From NCBI GenBank assembly GCA_012845835.1, contig JABAKD010000025.1, positions 14,041,971 through 14,105,970 on the forward strand: a stretch of 64,000 bases of DNA, written 5' to 3'. This document shows positions 21,043 through 33,002 of this stretch, piece by piece (within the stretch, counting starts at the first letter, position 1; each line of letters opens with the position of its first letter). Origin of the DNA: Undaria pinnatifida. Lineage: Eukaryota > Sar > Phaeophyceae > Laminariales > Alariaceae. The translations under genes were made by a program, and so were the position numbers. Below the pieces are notes generated by a model. It was not told the DNA's origin. It did no database searches and was given only the letters and a program-made list of their open reading frames with translations.

Positions 21043-21370
21043 GCTTTGTGCTACAGGATGTAGAGGTGGCAGTTTTCGTCTGATTTTGTTTTTCTGAATG
21101 ACGGGTCTCTCCTCAACCCAAAATCGTTGCAAAAAGCAAAAGAGCATATTCGTTTCGCACGATTTTCTCGTGTATATGCCGATCTAGCTAGGTAGCTCGG
21201 GGGAGCAAGGGATTTTTTCATCCAGTACGAACCTGGTGGGAGTTTTTGTTTGTATCGCAAGACGTTTTTTTTGTCAGTGTTGAGAAGGACATGTCTTAAA
21301 GCTGTCTTAACTTCCAAAAGTGAGGAGTTCCCAGAAAAAAAAGTGGCGCACCAGAGCCATCCCACGGTAT
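21043..21370 (+). repeat. Family B MITE
   Basis: TGCTACAGGATGTAGAGGTG, TGAATGACGGGTCTCTCCTC, CCCAAAATCGTTGC, and end GTGGCGCACCAGAGCCATCC. It follows directly behind the upstream exon 2 copy. Confidence 0.65.
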
Positions 21371-22794
21371 CATAGGGGAGCATCATCCGTCCCTGAGCTG
21401 CTCAAATGAGGAACTCAAGGTCTCACCCGAAAAAATCACTTCGAAGGCGATCGTTCCTACATCCCGCCCAAGCTTCTATCTATGCCTTACTTAGTCCTAA
21501 AACAATACGCACTCGAGTGAGATTGCTTCACCAACCGGTAGTTCCTCACACACACGAGGGGATCAATTGGCTAGGGACCGTTTGGCGCAAAAAGTCCAAC
21601 CCGTACCGTGGGACGAGTCAAAAATGTTACCTCTATCGTAGCATGTGGCATATTGAGCTCCTCGTGTTTCGGAGGTCAGAAACCTCTGCTGAGCCCCGGG
21701 GAGCGCGGGGTGACCGCCCCCAGTTCAGAGGAGGAGAAGGTTAGGGTCAGGAACACATGCTACACGTTAGTGGTAGAAGCGTGGATTTGCACTGTTTTTC
21801 TTGTGAGAGCCTAGCTTTAAGCGAAGGGTCGCATGACTGACCCCGAACAGTGTGGCTTTGAGTACACTGCGAGTGCATTTGTGAGGAGCAAACCCATGGC
21901 CTAGGCACACAAAAAAAAACTCTTGTGACGAAACGAGAATGGCCTTCCAGTAACTTCAGGCTTACGGAGGCACTTCACATGGTGGTATGTATAAGGTAGT
22001 TACACTTTTCGAGGAGGAGTGGAATGTGGTTGTGCACAACACCAATCAGTTCGGTGTTCTGATAGATCGGGAATGCGTACAGCAGAACTCAGAGAGGGAA
22101 GGGAGGCAAAGACGACATTATTGACACCAATCGCTTCGGTGTTTTGGTAGTTCGGGAATGCGTACAATACATCTCAGAGAGCGAAGGGAGAAAAATACAA
22201 TTTTACAGCCAAAACGACGTGTGGACATGCCACAGAGGTGGCTATCGAGACATACATGGCAGCCAGTAGCTCTGCCGCCCAAGCCACAGAAAATGAAAAT
22301 AAGCAGCGAGTTTCGGCGAAACATTTGGATGCGAACACGCCCGCTACACGACACCCGTCGAACCCTTTTCGTATCCGCAGAGAGGGAGGACGCATGCTAC
22401 GACATACATAGAGAGCACGCTTTCGAGCAAACCTGTTTCTCGAATGTTTTAATCCAGTATATCTGTGGAAGGTCATTTTTTTTTATACTCCAGTGTTTGG
22501 TTTTGGTATATATTAATGCATAGGCCATGAGTTTGGGCACCGGGTTGCGCATTGATTTTTCTCGAAATCATTGTCTGGGTGGGGGGGTGTAGCTCCTTAA
22601 ATGGCTAGAAATACCTGAAAATATGAGCACACGTCTACCTCAAGCATGTGTTAGGGCACAAGAAGAAGAGCTCGTTCATCGGACAGATCGCCAACTAAAT
22701 CATCATCGAGATGCTCCACCAGGTGCTGCTTTATCGGCCAGAGCAATAAACACTACTTCTAAGCAATTGATATCACGCCGATATCTTTCTAGCC

Positions 22795-23790
22795 GTCCAT
22801 GAAGTAGCTTTCATTCATCCCCCCTCCCCCCCTCCAACGCCCCCTCCTTCCCCATACCCCGCACGATCGCCTAGACCCAGCACCGCGCGTATAGAAAGCC
22901 CCTACATATATGATTAATACGCGCGATCGGAGAACCACACACAATGTTGCGAAGATCAGTGTCGACCAGATCCTTGATCTCATAGCTGGAGTGTATTCCA
23001 ATATTTTATGTGACCTAAACCTCTTGAAAGCCCTTCCCACCCCCCCCCCCTGCCCCCCCTCTTTTTTTTTCCTCGCTCTCTCTTGCTTAAACGCCCCACC
23101 TAATATCGAAATCCGCCGGAGTAATGAACGTTTTCCACGCCCTGGACATCGCCTCATTATCTTTCTAGAGCCGTCCATGCCGCTGCTGTAATTCCCACCC
23201 CCCCCACCCCCAACGCCTCCTCCTTCCCCACCACCCGCACCATCGCCTAGATATACCTCGCACCACGCGTATAGCAAACCCCTACATATATGCGACCTAA
23301 GCCCCCCCCCCCGCCCGCTCCCCGCCCCCCCCGCCACATCCCCCCCCCTCCCTCACAAGAAGGATTTATAGTTTCCACGCACAAATTGAGCTGCCCCACC
23401 CGTCCCTTCCCCCCCCTCCCCCCCTCCCGCCCCCCTATTGATCAAAATCAGGCCCCCACGTTCTTAAAAATTGCGCCCTTCCCTCACCGGTTATTCGACT
23501 TACAGGATCCACTTGATAAACTGATGCATTTCCTTCCACAGCTGTCAGATTTTGTCCCCCTCAAAAACGGGTTTTATAGTCTCCGCGCACAGACTGCCTA
23601 ACATCACCCTGTTGACCCTGATAGCTACACTGTAGTTGCAAGGGGAGTCGCTGACCTATATCCTAAATGAGGACACACAACCCGTAATACGCGCGATCGG
23701 AGTGTTATCACACACAGCTTGCAAATATGAGTTTCGACAAAATGTTCGATCTCATAGCTGGAGCGTATTTTAATTTTTATAATATATGAC
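22795..23790 (+). repeat. Family A elements, nested partial copies
   Basis: Two right ends face the same way: 22,915-22,995 (ATACGCGCGATCGGAGAACC, GATCTCATAGCTGGAGTGTA) and 23,680-23,775 (ATACGCGCGATCGGAGTG, GATCTCATAGCTGGAGCG). Between them is the family interior: CCCC-rich tracts, CTTTCTAGAGCCGTCCATGC, GCACCACGCGTATAGCAAAC, CCTACATATATGCGACC and ACAGCTGTCAGATTTTGTCC. Proline-rich frames here are repeat artefacts. Confidence 0.75.
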
Positions 23791-23984
23791 CGGTGTGTCG
23801 TTGGTTAATGTACCATTGAGTAGGATCTGGTGGAGGCTTCCACGAATAGTGGAGGCAAGCGTGGAAGCTCACGCCAACTTCCACGAGAAAGCAAGTAGCG
23901 TATATACGACGTCAGATACGTCATGGGAGACAGCGAAAGATAAGCCGTTCGGAGGGGTAGAACGTGGTGGTAATGAAACCTAAA

Positions 23985-24680
23985 CACCTTTTCGTCCTGT
24001 TAATAGAAGCGATGGGACTACGGCCGAAACTCGTTGAAGGGAAGAAGAGCCAACAAAGAAATGTGCGCCTGGAGCAGCAATACTCCTACAGCCTGGCCTA
24101 GCGACGCCTTCTTCAACGGAACTTACTACTGCGAATCCTCCATCATCTACGTCTACAGCTGCTTCACGTTCTACAAATAACACCTTAATTATCCCATCGG
24201 CTACCCACCCATCATAGCGCAACCATCACCGAGCGCAACAACTTCTCCACGAAGACGGCGCCTGCAGCGAATCAAGATGACTCCGACAACGTCATGATGC
24301 TGATGATAATGATGATGATCATCATCGTCATCAGCATCATCGTCTCAGGAAGGCATCGAGCGGTACAGCTGGCGCTTCTTCAGAGAGATTATCAATAGCT
24401 CATCAAGACAACGAGCAAGCACCTCCGACAAAACCCTCATCGCGACCAGTTGCAGTATCGTCGTCTCCGGAAGGCATCGACTACTATATCAGCGAACAAT
24501 ACGGCAGCGCCTTCCCCTGCAGCGACTTCTACAGACGGAACTACCTCGACAGCGGTCACAGCATGCAACAGTGTCTACTGCAGCACTAGCGGCAGCTACT
24601 TCAGTTCCACCCGCTACTACTTCATCTTCATAAACTATATAATCAGCTCCATCAACGTCAAATACACACCAGCTTCGTCA
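23985..24680. other. Non-repeat stretch with short open frames
   Basis: Includes a GATGATGAT/CATCATCG tract at 24,296-24,345 and two occurrences of the word CGTCTC-GGAAGGCATCGA (24,341 and 24,461), suggesting a short duplication. Frames on both strands are Ser/Thr-rich or acidic, and no family is recognised. Confidence 0.4.
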
Positions 24681-24689
24681 AATTCGTAA

Positions 24690-25090
24690 GCTTCGTACAA
24701 TGCATCAGCTCCATCAGCATCAGCTTTGCGAACTGTTCGGATACGTCAGCTACAAACAATAGCTGCGCCATCTTCATCGGCTTCCTCTGCTTCATAAAGT
24801 ACATCATCTTCATCTGCTACAACATCCGCGCCATCAGCAACGTCTGCAACATCAGATGCATCAGCTTCATTCGGCGGCTTCTTAGACCGGGAGCACAATT
24901 GGGACATGTATCACAATAGCTGCGTCAGCTTCTTCATCAGCTTCCTCGACTTCAAAAGCTACATCTTCTTCACCAGCTGCAGCATCAGCGCCATCAATCG
25001 GGAAAGTCGGCAACATCAGATACATCAGCTGTAGTGGCTCCTTAGACTGGCAGCAAGAATTGGGGCATGCAGCGTATTCGTGCGGGTCGG
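24690..25090 (-). repeat. Two-copy tandem repeat encoding an acidic peptide
   Basis: On the minus strand the copies (about 24,900-25,085 and 24,690-24,880) read D-G-A-D-A-A-A-G-E-E-D-V-A-F-E-V-E-E-A-D-E and D-G-A-D-V-V-A-D-E-D-D-V-L-Y-E-A-E-E-A-D-E. The plus strand is CATCAGCTTCATC-like. The peptide frame is conserved better than the bases would require, hinting at former coding; no start, domain or splice structure is evident. Confidence 0.45.
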
Positions 25091-25159
25091 CTATATAGGG
25101 GACAGTAAAAACACGCACATACTGCTGTGTGTGATGTCATCGTTATTCGCGAGAATTAT

Positions 25160-25690
25160 CTAATTTGTTGTGAAGTTCGGTGCAGTGCACGGTAGGTTTG
25201 AACCCCTGCTGTTAAAGAAATCAATGAGAGAAAGGAGGAGGCGGTACACTGGGTAGCTAGGCTCCAGACCGACTAGTAGGTAGACCCTGTCTGCAAAACA
25301 TGGCGCTGCCGCTACTCTACGTTTGCTGTGTTCTCGGTTTAGTTGTTTGGATCGCCTGCTCCAACCCCCTCGGGCATAAAGTGTCAGACGATAGTAGTGC
25401 GGTGCTACCGCCTCCGGTATGCGGGTTCTCGGTGGGCCGGTCTGCCCGTTTTTTTTCGCTCCTTTCCCCTCTCTTCGTCCCCTTAGTCCTATATTTCCCT
25501 GTTGTGCTTTGTTTAGCCGTTTCTGGTTCCCTCGTGGGTACCCTCGGGGGCCACTGAGGTGCGATGATATCGGTATGGACATACCGCCGTCGAATATACA
25601 GTAAGTAGACGGCAGACCCGGCGGCATGCCTCTAGCCCTCTTGAAGTTGCGTTCGGAACCCAGTTTGGGTGTTATCATACCCCGACACTG
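25160..25690 (-). other. Unassigned segment with a box B-like motif
   Basis: A long open frame exists on the minus strand and a shorter hydrophobic one on the plus strand, but neither resembles a known family. The minus strand at about 25,190-25,215 has CAGGGGTTCAAACCTACCGT, a box B-like T-arm, so a tRNA-derived repeat end is possible. The segment ends at GACTGGGCGGGTCGGGCTGG (GGGTC word). Confidence 0.25.
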
Positions 25691-26780
25691 ACTGGGCGGG
25701 TCGGGCTGGGTGGCGTCATTTACGTTGTTGCTGGGTTTTTGCTTGCCAAATTAGTTTGCTTCGCTTTTGTATTCGGTACCGGATCGACGATGACGTTATT
25801 GGCACGGCTGCCGTCAAAAACACTCCGCAGGTGCGATAGATCACGCGACAATGCTCCTATATCCTCACAGTAATGAAATTTGAAACCCAATATGGCTGCT
25901 GCCCTCGATGTTGATTGGATGTCATCATCTGCATCTGCTGTGTTGCTACTTGCTGGTTGGCTGGTGTGCTTCGTTTTTAGTTTTGTCGTGCCGTACTGTT
26001 TCTTTATTTCCAGTTGCCCTTTTTATTTTCGTTTTATTTGTATTCGTTTTATTTTTTTCTTTCCTTCAGTTTCTTGTTTCGTTTGCTGGATAGTAGTGTG
26101 ATGTATGCTGGCGTGCAAATTACGGTGTTCGGCCCGCGTGCTCCTTGCGGCTGGCATTGGATGACCTAATCGCCTGGCTTCGTTTGTAATGTGTTTCCAT
26201 CTGTATCGTAGTTGGTGGTCACAGATCTCGTATCGATGAGGCATCGGCACGGACACTGAGTGCGCTGGATGTAGACCGATGGAAATTCCAGCTTATGCGA
26301 AGACTCACACACGCTTGTGCTCGCCTTCTAAACGGCAGTCACCTCAACATACCATGCGTTTTGAATACGCCAACAATGATGCTGTTGAACTGACGTTATG
26401 GGATGGAGAGTAACCTCGTAGTATTCATGCGTTCACATGCATTCGAGATCGAGTCGTGAAGCTCATCATCAGTGACTAGGACGCCGGTTGCAACGACATT
26501 TCACTGAGCATGCTTCAACTAGGGAAACACCTGCTTTGGTTTGGTTGGCGGGCTCAAGAGTACAAAATAGAACCCCGGTTGAATATAGGTTTCACGGTAC
26601 AGTTGGGAGATATATGGCCCGAGGGTAGCATTTCCAAGAATCATCAATCGATATTTTTTTGCGACAACAACCGCAAATATAGCACAGACGACGCCAGTTG
26701 AGGGAGGGTATTAATAAATACTTGATACCTGGTAGGCAACAAACCAAGGTTGCGGTAGGCGGGAGTGCCCCCTTTTCTTA
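25691..26780. other. No recognisable feature
   Basis: Read on both strands: no domain, no repeat family seen elsewhere in the window and no convincing exon. A T-rich stretch at 25,970-26,090 gives hydrophobic plus-strand frames by composition alone. Confidence 0.5.
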
Positions 26781-26784
26781 CTGT

Positions 26785-27022
26785 GCTGGGTTTCAGTCAC
26801 TGGGACATGACTGACTCCATACCTCACGAAGAAAGCACTGCAGCAGCCGATTTGCTTGGCGAAGTGTATAGCCACCCATATACCATTGCAGATTTGTACG
26901 TATCGCGAAAAAAAACAGCACGGACGAGCTTCAAACCGCGAAGAGGAACAGGGGGTTCGCTCGGGCGGGTGACCCCGAGCCACAGCACCTAGAAAGGTCC
27001 CAAACTCGGCCCCCGCTATCGT
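26785..27022 (+). repeat. Family D repeat, full-length
   Basis: TGCTGGGTTTCAGTCACTGG, GACTGACTCCATACCTCACG, ATACCATTGCAGATTTGTAC, CAGGGGGTTCGCTCGGGCGG then GTGACCCCGAGCC, ending CCCCGCTATCGTACG. About 240 bp, and probably close to a complete unit. Confidence 0.7.
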
Positions 27023-27389
27023 ACGTAGTTGTGGTCAACAGCACCGACCTGTGGTCGTAATCTACGTTCGGTAGCAACTGCACACACGCGTGCTACGAGT
27101 ACAGGGTGGCCGGTAATCTATCGAGTCATGCACGAGCAGGACCTGGTCTTCTCACAGTGCAGAGCTAGACTTTGCAGTCTGCGCGGTTTATGCGTAGTGT
27201 ATTATTAGCACCTGCGCCAAGAACGATACGTAATTCGAGCGAAGCGAGTTTCTAATCTACACCCGTGCCTCGCAATATAGGCTCCCATGAAAAAAAAATA
27301 GTATGCGTGCGTGTTTTCGACTAAACTAGATTTTTGTGTGGCATCATTTAATTTTAAACTGCAGGTGGAAGCAGACCACCACAGAGCAA

Positions 27390-27720
27390 CAAAACACACA
27401 CAACAGACCACACGGGCAAAAAACAGCAGCACACACCGCTCACACAGCCGGCACACAGCGCTCACACACCGGGCAGCACACAGACAACGGGCGAAGCGGG
27501 CGACAGCGCTCACACAGGGGGCAGCACACAGACAAGGGGCGTAGTGGCCAATAGTTTGCACGTGCGTGTCTTCGATCGACACACATAGCAGACCACACGG
27601 GCAAAAGCAGCAGCACTCACCGCTCACACAGCCGGCACGCAGCGCTCACACAGCGGACAGCACACAGACGACCGGCGCAGCGGGCGACAATAGTGGCCAG
27701 CGGAGAGCGGGCATGGAGAG
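27390..27720. repeat. Tandem duplication rich in ACACAG words
   Basis: Copies at about 27,390-27,560 and 27,585-27,720 share CAGACCACACGGGCAAAA, CAGCAGCAC, ACCGCTCACACAGCCGGCAC, GCAGCACACAGAC and GGCG-AGCGGGCGAC. Internally the copies consist of a shorter CTCACACAG-GGGCAGCACACAGACA word repeated two to three times. Confidence 0.8.
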
Positions 27721-28254
27721 TGTGTGCCCGCTAGGGGTGTGTCCGCTGAGGGTATCTACTGCTGTCTCTCGTGGTGAGAGTAAGTCATCATGGAGAGACG
27801 TCCGTTGGGGGCGAATGACCCAAACTCGGTCCGTGCACCAACGCCAGAAGGGCGACAGCAGACACTATGGCCCGTGCACGCACACGTCTGACGACAGTTA
27901 CATCTATCAGCTAGCTGTCGCTTGTTTTAGCGGCAGCTATTGTATCTTATAAGAGGCATGCCTTTATGTCGCAACAGATATACGAAAGAAGCGCGTCGTA
28001 GTTGCTGGTTGTTCGCATATACTCAAGGATGGCTCTACGGTGTGAAAGGGACGATTCCAGAACCCACAAGCGTCGTTGCTACCAATACAACGGTCCCGAA
28101 AAGCGAGGCTAACCTTTATAAAGTCCAACTAGTCTTGTAGTTCCATTGATGTCGAGACAAGAGGAGGTACAGGCGGTCCTCTGCGCTCACTCTATGCTGA
28201 ATCAGGCTTACTTTAAACTACTCTTCTGTTCGAATTGCACCATTACTCGCATGA

Positions 28255-28790
28255 ACCACACAAGTGACCAAGGCTAAGAAAAAGGGGTCACTTTTTTTGG
28301 GGGTCGATGTTTGCAGTGGCGCGGGACCACTCTCGCGAGAGACCCCCCATGACTCTTTGGAGTCTCAAGATTTCGTGCTGCTTCTGTTTTTTTTATTTAT
28401 ATCCATGAAGGGATTGTAAGCCACGGCAATGCGTCAAATTAATCACCTAGAAGCCCAGGCTACGATATAGGGCAGGATATAGGGGGGTTATGTCCTATTA
28501 TAAATGACATTTGTTTTCAGTGGCCCGGGGTCATTCGCGCGATTGACCCCTATTCCTATGCGGTGCTAAACTTGCGCGCCATTGTTGTATAGCGACAAGA
28601 ACCCACAACACAATAGTTCGCCACGCTGCGCCAAGCATGTCGCGTTAAGTCTGTTCGTTAGCGAAAGAAGTACAGAGTCACTCGTGCGACTAGCTCAAAT
28701 CTTTGAGTAGTGAAAAACAGGGGTAACTCCCCCGCCGTAGCCTTGGTCTAAAGCATTGCTTCCCGTGAAGTAGAGAGCCACTCGTACAAG
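28255..28790. repeat. Family D cluster
   Basis: Palindromic cores at 28,326 (CCACTCTCGCGAGAGACCCC), 28,529 (GTCATTCGCGCGATTGACCC) and 28,676 (AGTCACTCGTGCGACTAGCT), with TCCCCCGCCGTAGCCTTGGT following the third. Confidence 0.6.
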
Positions 28791-29007
28791 CGGCTCAAAC
28801 CCAGACGATCAATATAAAACACAGAAATGCTGACACAGGATGGGTTCCAATATTGTTGGCGATGCGCGATACGATAGGGGTCGCCTTCTTGGCTACGCGT
28901 TTTACCTGAACTTTTTGTTCCGGGGGGACTCACTCACAACCTCAACTTGTCCTTTTTCGTTTTCTCGCAGTATTATTCTGTGATGCACCCAGGTCATTGA
29001 TCGACCA

Positions 29008-29093
29008 CACACAGATCAACTATCACTACAACTACAACTACCACTACTACGACTACGACTACTGCCGCTACTACTATTACTACTACGACTACG

Positions 29094-29129
<36 letters not shown>

Positions 29130-29135
29130 GTGGAC
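29008..29135. repeat. (TAC)n / (GTA)n microsatellite
   Basis: About 125 bp of CTACTACGACTAC-type triplets. Reads as poly-Tyr on one strand and poly-Val on the other; not a gene. Confidence 0.95.
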
Positions 29136-29339
29136 TGCATATAATCTACGAAAAAGTTAGATTTTCCGTATTGATATGATGGTTGGTGTTTCTCATGTTC
29201 GATTGGATGCCCCGTAGTATCGCACTCTTGATGTTGACTACCTAATACAAAATTATATATCTGGCCTCTGCCTCCCGCGGGTCTCATGGTGGTGGTGCGC
29301 GCTATCCTCCCCTTCCCGTGAGAGCCAACTCTGTATTAA

Positions 29340-29710
29340 GATTAGTGTTAAGGTATTAGTGGGGTATTAGTCCGTTTGACCACTTACAAAAGGTTAACCA
29401 ATAGCTTACCCAAACCAAGCCTTATAACACTCTCCACACTTGAAACGGCGGGATGGCAGGTCGGCCGGATACACGGGCGGACATGCCAATTATCCAAGCC
29501 GTTTCATTTCCTTGGTATACCGGGGAGAGTATTTTTCAAGTTCGCCATGGGGAAATTTTGAAAAAGTTTATTATGGTGGAGATGTGGGGCTCGAATCCAC
29601 GACCCAAAAAACCCATGGTCCTGCCGACGATGCTATTTGTTGAGGTAGTAGTCTAGTGGGGTATTACTCCGTTTGGCCGTGTGCAACTGGTTAACCAATA
29701 GCTTCCCCAA
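29340..29710 (-). repeat. tRNA-derived SINE-like unit (family E), copy 2
   Basis: The head (GGGGTATTAGTCCGTTTGAC, GTTAACCAATAGCTTACCCA) occurs at both ends, 29,350-29,410 and 29,645-29,705. The body has ACTTGAAACGGCGGGATGGC, CCAAGCCGTTTCATTTCC, and GATGTGGGGCTCGAATCCAC, which is the box B arm in reverse. Confidence 0.65.
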
Positions 29711-29796
29711 ACTAAGAAACTAAGCCTTATAACATTAGTCCGACTCATAAGTGCAAAGGATTCGCCATATGATCTTGCCAGGAGGTAAATACGAGG

Positions 29797-29988
29797 ATGG
29801 CTACATCGTTCCTGGGGCTTGCCGAAGAGCAGCACCGAATGTACGTAATGAAATCAAGAGAGGCAGCCCCTGCCGAAATCAGGATTGCCGGCATCGAAAA
29901 AGTCGCCAAAAAGATCGTTAACGCCCCTGGGGAGTCCATCGAGACGCTAAAGCCAGCCAAACCAAGCGAGAGACAGATTGATCCGTGA
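29797..29988 (+). pseudogene. Orphan coding-like fragment, 63 codons
   Basis: An ATG-started frame with G/C-ending codons: M-A-T-S-F-L-G-L-A-E-E-Q-H, then S-R-E-A-A-P-A-E-I-R-I-A-G-I-E-K-V-A-K-K and I-V-N-A-P-G-E-S-I-E-T-L-K-P-A-K-P, to a stop. It looks like a soluble helical segment, perhaps captured exon or transposon sequence. No family recognised and no promoter seen. Confidence 0.3.
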
Positions 29989-30289
29989 TGACACGGAACC
30001 AGCACCAACCTAGGAAGTACCTGGGGGCTGAGCAATCCCAGCATCGCCTCCCTTGGAGGACATGGCAGCGCTCCCCGCAAACCTTGTCTTATTATGCGTC
30101 AAGAGCAAGCGCTACAGAAAGACACGCTTCGAGTAGCCAAGGCAGCAACGGGCACAGACAACGTTGTTTAGGTTGCAGTTTTTGTTCTAAACAAAACTAT
30201 TCTTGAGTGAGGTATAAAGCGTCTCAACAACAGAGAATAATGAACTTTCAAGTGATAGTTCTTCACATTATAGACTACTGAATTTTCAA

Positions 30290-30430
30290 CAAAATGATAT
30301 ATGCACCGACTTACATACTCAATGAGGACACACAACTCGTAATACGCGCCATCGGAGTATCACACAGCTTGCAAAGATAAGTTTCGACAAAATCTGTCTT
30401 CGATCTCACAGCTGGAGTGTGTGTTTTTTT
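30290..30430 (+). repeat. Family A terminus
   Basis: CAATGAGGACACACAACTCG, TAATACGCGCCATCGGAGTA, TCACACAGCTTGCAAAGATA, CTCACAGCTGGAGTGTGTG. Confidence 0.8.
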
Positions 30431-30619
30431 TTGTAACACATCCAGCACAATCAGTGTCCGCGCCGGTTCCTCCGCCTAGAGAGACAGGTCTGTGGCTACT
30501 AACTACACAACAGAGGTGTATACGCGTATGAAAATACATGTATAATTTGGCCATGCTCACAGCCGTGAATGCGGGGGGCGGATATATATATATATATACA
30601 GGCTGATTCATGTTGCACC

Positions 30620-31490
30620 AAATACATACCTCGGCGAATGTTTCGGCCGTTTTTTCGATTTCGACCGTGAATTTTTGCACACCACGTCTTTTATGTGCCC
30701 TTACTGCGAAGATTCTACCTGTTGTTTTTTCTTTTTTATTCGCCTGATTTTTCGTCAGTTACGACTTTTTGGAAAATGCGGACCACCTCAGCCCAATTTG
30801 TTTCGGCGAAACACAAAAACAGCAAAAAAAACTGCGGGTCAGGCCCCGGAATGATATAATGGGAATGTAGAACACGTGTGCCAAACCTTAGGGTGTATCT
30901 CTCAAAACGGCGGGGACATTTTGACATTTTTGCGTAAAATGAGTAAGATACGTTGTTTCCTTTAAATGACTTGGTGTTAGAGTGGGATCAAGCATTTCCG
31001 CCAGATTTTGCTCAATGTTGAGCACAGGCAGGTCAAATCTACGATGTTTCGCGCGAAACTTTCTTCAGACATGCCTTGAAGTACGTCCAACCGCATCGTG
31101 GAAAATTCGGCTCATTTTTTCCCTGTTTTTGTCCCCGCAAGGCATAGTGCTGAATATTATTGAAAAAATTGAAGGCCTGTTATTGGTCAATACGATTTTC
31201 TCTCCTAGAGACAGCCCGAGGCCGGTAAAAAAAAGGCCATGTCACCCTCTTCCATTGTATTTGGTCATCATGGGGGTCACTGTGATATCAAATATTGAGT
31301 ATTTGACTCGTTATTATTGCGAGCGGTATTCGTGGGGGAAAGGATTTGTTCCTTTGTACTTGAACCAGCCTGAATATGTTCAACCCAACACACCGAGTTT
31401 TTGTGCACGAAAAAGGTAAAAAAAGAAGAAGAGGAACGGAAGAAAGAGGAAACAAAAAGGAACGAAACAAGGAAATAATTTAATGTATGG
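30620..31490. other. No recognisable feature
   Basis: A/T-rich with short frames on both strands. None has a domain or continues beyond chance length, and no window-internal repeat was found. Confidence 0.5.
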
Positions 31491-31499
31491 CATGACACT

Positions 31500-31790
31500 C
31501 ATGCTACGGTAGATTTAGGTGCACTATATTGGTGTTTATACTTTGTGGCTTCTAACTTCTTGAGGAGCTCTATATCAAATACGTCACCCCAAAAATGATC
31601 TACAATCAGAATGGAAAGTAAGTAGAAGCCGACAAAAAAAAATGCCATGGCCTACGTAGGCATTCAATTTTAAGATACATACTGCGAAAAAGAAATGAAG
31701 TTCCGACCGTTTTGGGTTTGGTAGAGCACCTTCATTCATTCAGCAAAAAACAAGCACAAAAAGCGCAGCCTCTATCGTGGAACGCGCCAT
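31500..31790 (-). repeat. Family B MITE
   Basis: ATGCTACGGTAGATTTAGGT, GCCATGGCCTACGTAGGC, GTTCCGACCGTTTTGGGTTT and GCCTCTATCGTGGAACGCGC appear in family order. Confidence 0.65.
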
Positions 31791-32269
31791 GATGAGTAGA
31801 AAAGGAACGCAAGGGGGAAGCACAACGTTGTCCAGGCGAAACAAGCAATGTGAGTCAAATAAGATGGCAAGACAAACATGCCAACGTACAATAGCAACCG
31901 GATTTCTTTCTTTCGCGTCAACCTCAGGCTGCCTTTTTTTCTTGTTTTTAGACGATTTTTGCAAACGTTTTTTTTCTTTCCAGCTCAAATCGTTTTTGTG
32001 TAGTCGTACGAAGCACCAGTTTCCTTTCCGGCTCAACTCGAAGGAAAAGGTTTGGACTCAGAGACCTTCTGAGCAAACCATATGGTCACACACAGGAGGA
32101 GGTGTCTTCCATTCTCCACCCCGGTGCGTGTCTTCAGTTTTATCGCGCGCATGCGGTCCGGCGTTCCCCGTTTTCAGCTTTCATGTATGTGGTGGTCGAA
32201 AAATAAATTGCATCGACTTTTTTTTAGTCCGTACTCTCGCCCGTTAGGTCTGTTAATTTCTACTGGTAG

Positions 32270-32345
32270 GTAAGAATGAGTCCCTGACGGAACTCGAACC
32301 GGCGACATCGACCTCAATAATAGTTACGCAGGACCAATCAATGCT
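32270..32345 (-). repeat. tRNA-like 3' half
   Basis: The minus strand has ATGTCGCCGGTTCGAGTTCC then GTCAGGGA, a T-arm with box B (GGTTCGAGT) leading into an acceptor-like strand. The T-stem has a mismatch and no matching 5' acceptor arm or D-arm is upstream, so this is a tRNA-derived fragment rather than a functional gene. Confidence 0.35.
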
Positions 32346-32374
32346 ACGGTACGGGAGATATCCCCAATATTTTT

Positions 32375-32610
32375 TGATACCGGGTTTTCATCATTAGGAG
32401 GAGTGGCTCTGCAACTCACAAGCTAACATAGTCCAGGAGGCTTTTGTCGCAGCGTAGCTTTTACCATTCCATTGCAGATTCATATAATATCGCAAACGGC
32501 GAACGACACGCACATATTTTTTCAAGACGACCTCAAAGGAACAGCTCGGGGATCACTCGTCACTCGCGTAAGTGACCCCGAGCCCCTGCAGCAAAAAACA
32601 CCACAAAAAA
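32375..32610 (+). repeat. Family D repeat
   Basis: TTTTGTCGCAGCGTAGCTTT, TACCATTCCATTGCAGATTC, ATATAATATCGCAA and CACTCGCGTAAGTGACCCCG. Confidence 0.65.
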
Positions 32611-32753
32611 GTCACCGCCGTGGTCGCCGATTGCTGCTGAACCGCCGGGGGCTTGGCAATTTTTTCGGATCTTCCTTGGGTTTCAGCACCTCTGTTGAGT
32701 GTGATCGCGGACTCCATCTAGGTGTTCGAGAAGAGTTAATGTGAGGACAAGCG

Positions 32754-33002
32754 GCGTTCTACGGTAACCCTCCCCCAACTATTCTTTAACGAAATCGAAG
32801 GGTTTGAAACCATCTCCTGGCCGTATCTCCTGAAATATGATGCCCCTTGCCGCCCCGACGTCATCGTTCGATAGACCTGTGGAAGCATGAAAGTGTTTGA
32901 AGATGCTTTTTTCGTAGCACCCTCTCTCGTGTCTGGCAGCTATAAAACGTTCGTTCGTTGAAGAAAATCGCCGGTTTTTGGGGGGGCTATCGTAGAATCA
33001 GT
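32754..33002 (-). repeat. Family C MITE
   Basis: Ends CGTTCTACGGTAACCCTCCC and GGGGGGGCTATCGTAGAATC are inverted. Inside are GAAATCGAAGGGTTTGAAAC, CCCGACGTCATCGTTCGATA and CTCGTGTCTGGCAGC. Confidence 0.82.

Noticed and set aside
22158-22523. Possible N-terminal exon with hydrophobic segment on the minus strand
   Set aside because: It does not resemble TM1 of the transporter family, and a clear TM1 exon exists at 60.2-60.4 kb; the right part is a family B repeat.
25300-25557. Secreted or membrane protein with signal-peptide-like start
   Set aside because: Composition-driven hydrophobicity, overlapped by a longer frame on the other strand, with no homologue recognised and no splice context.
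32270-32345. Functional tRNA gene
   Set aside because: T-arm present but mismatched, and no D-arm or paired acceptor stem upstream; kept only as a tRNA-derived fragment.
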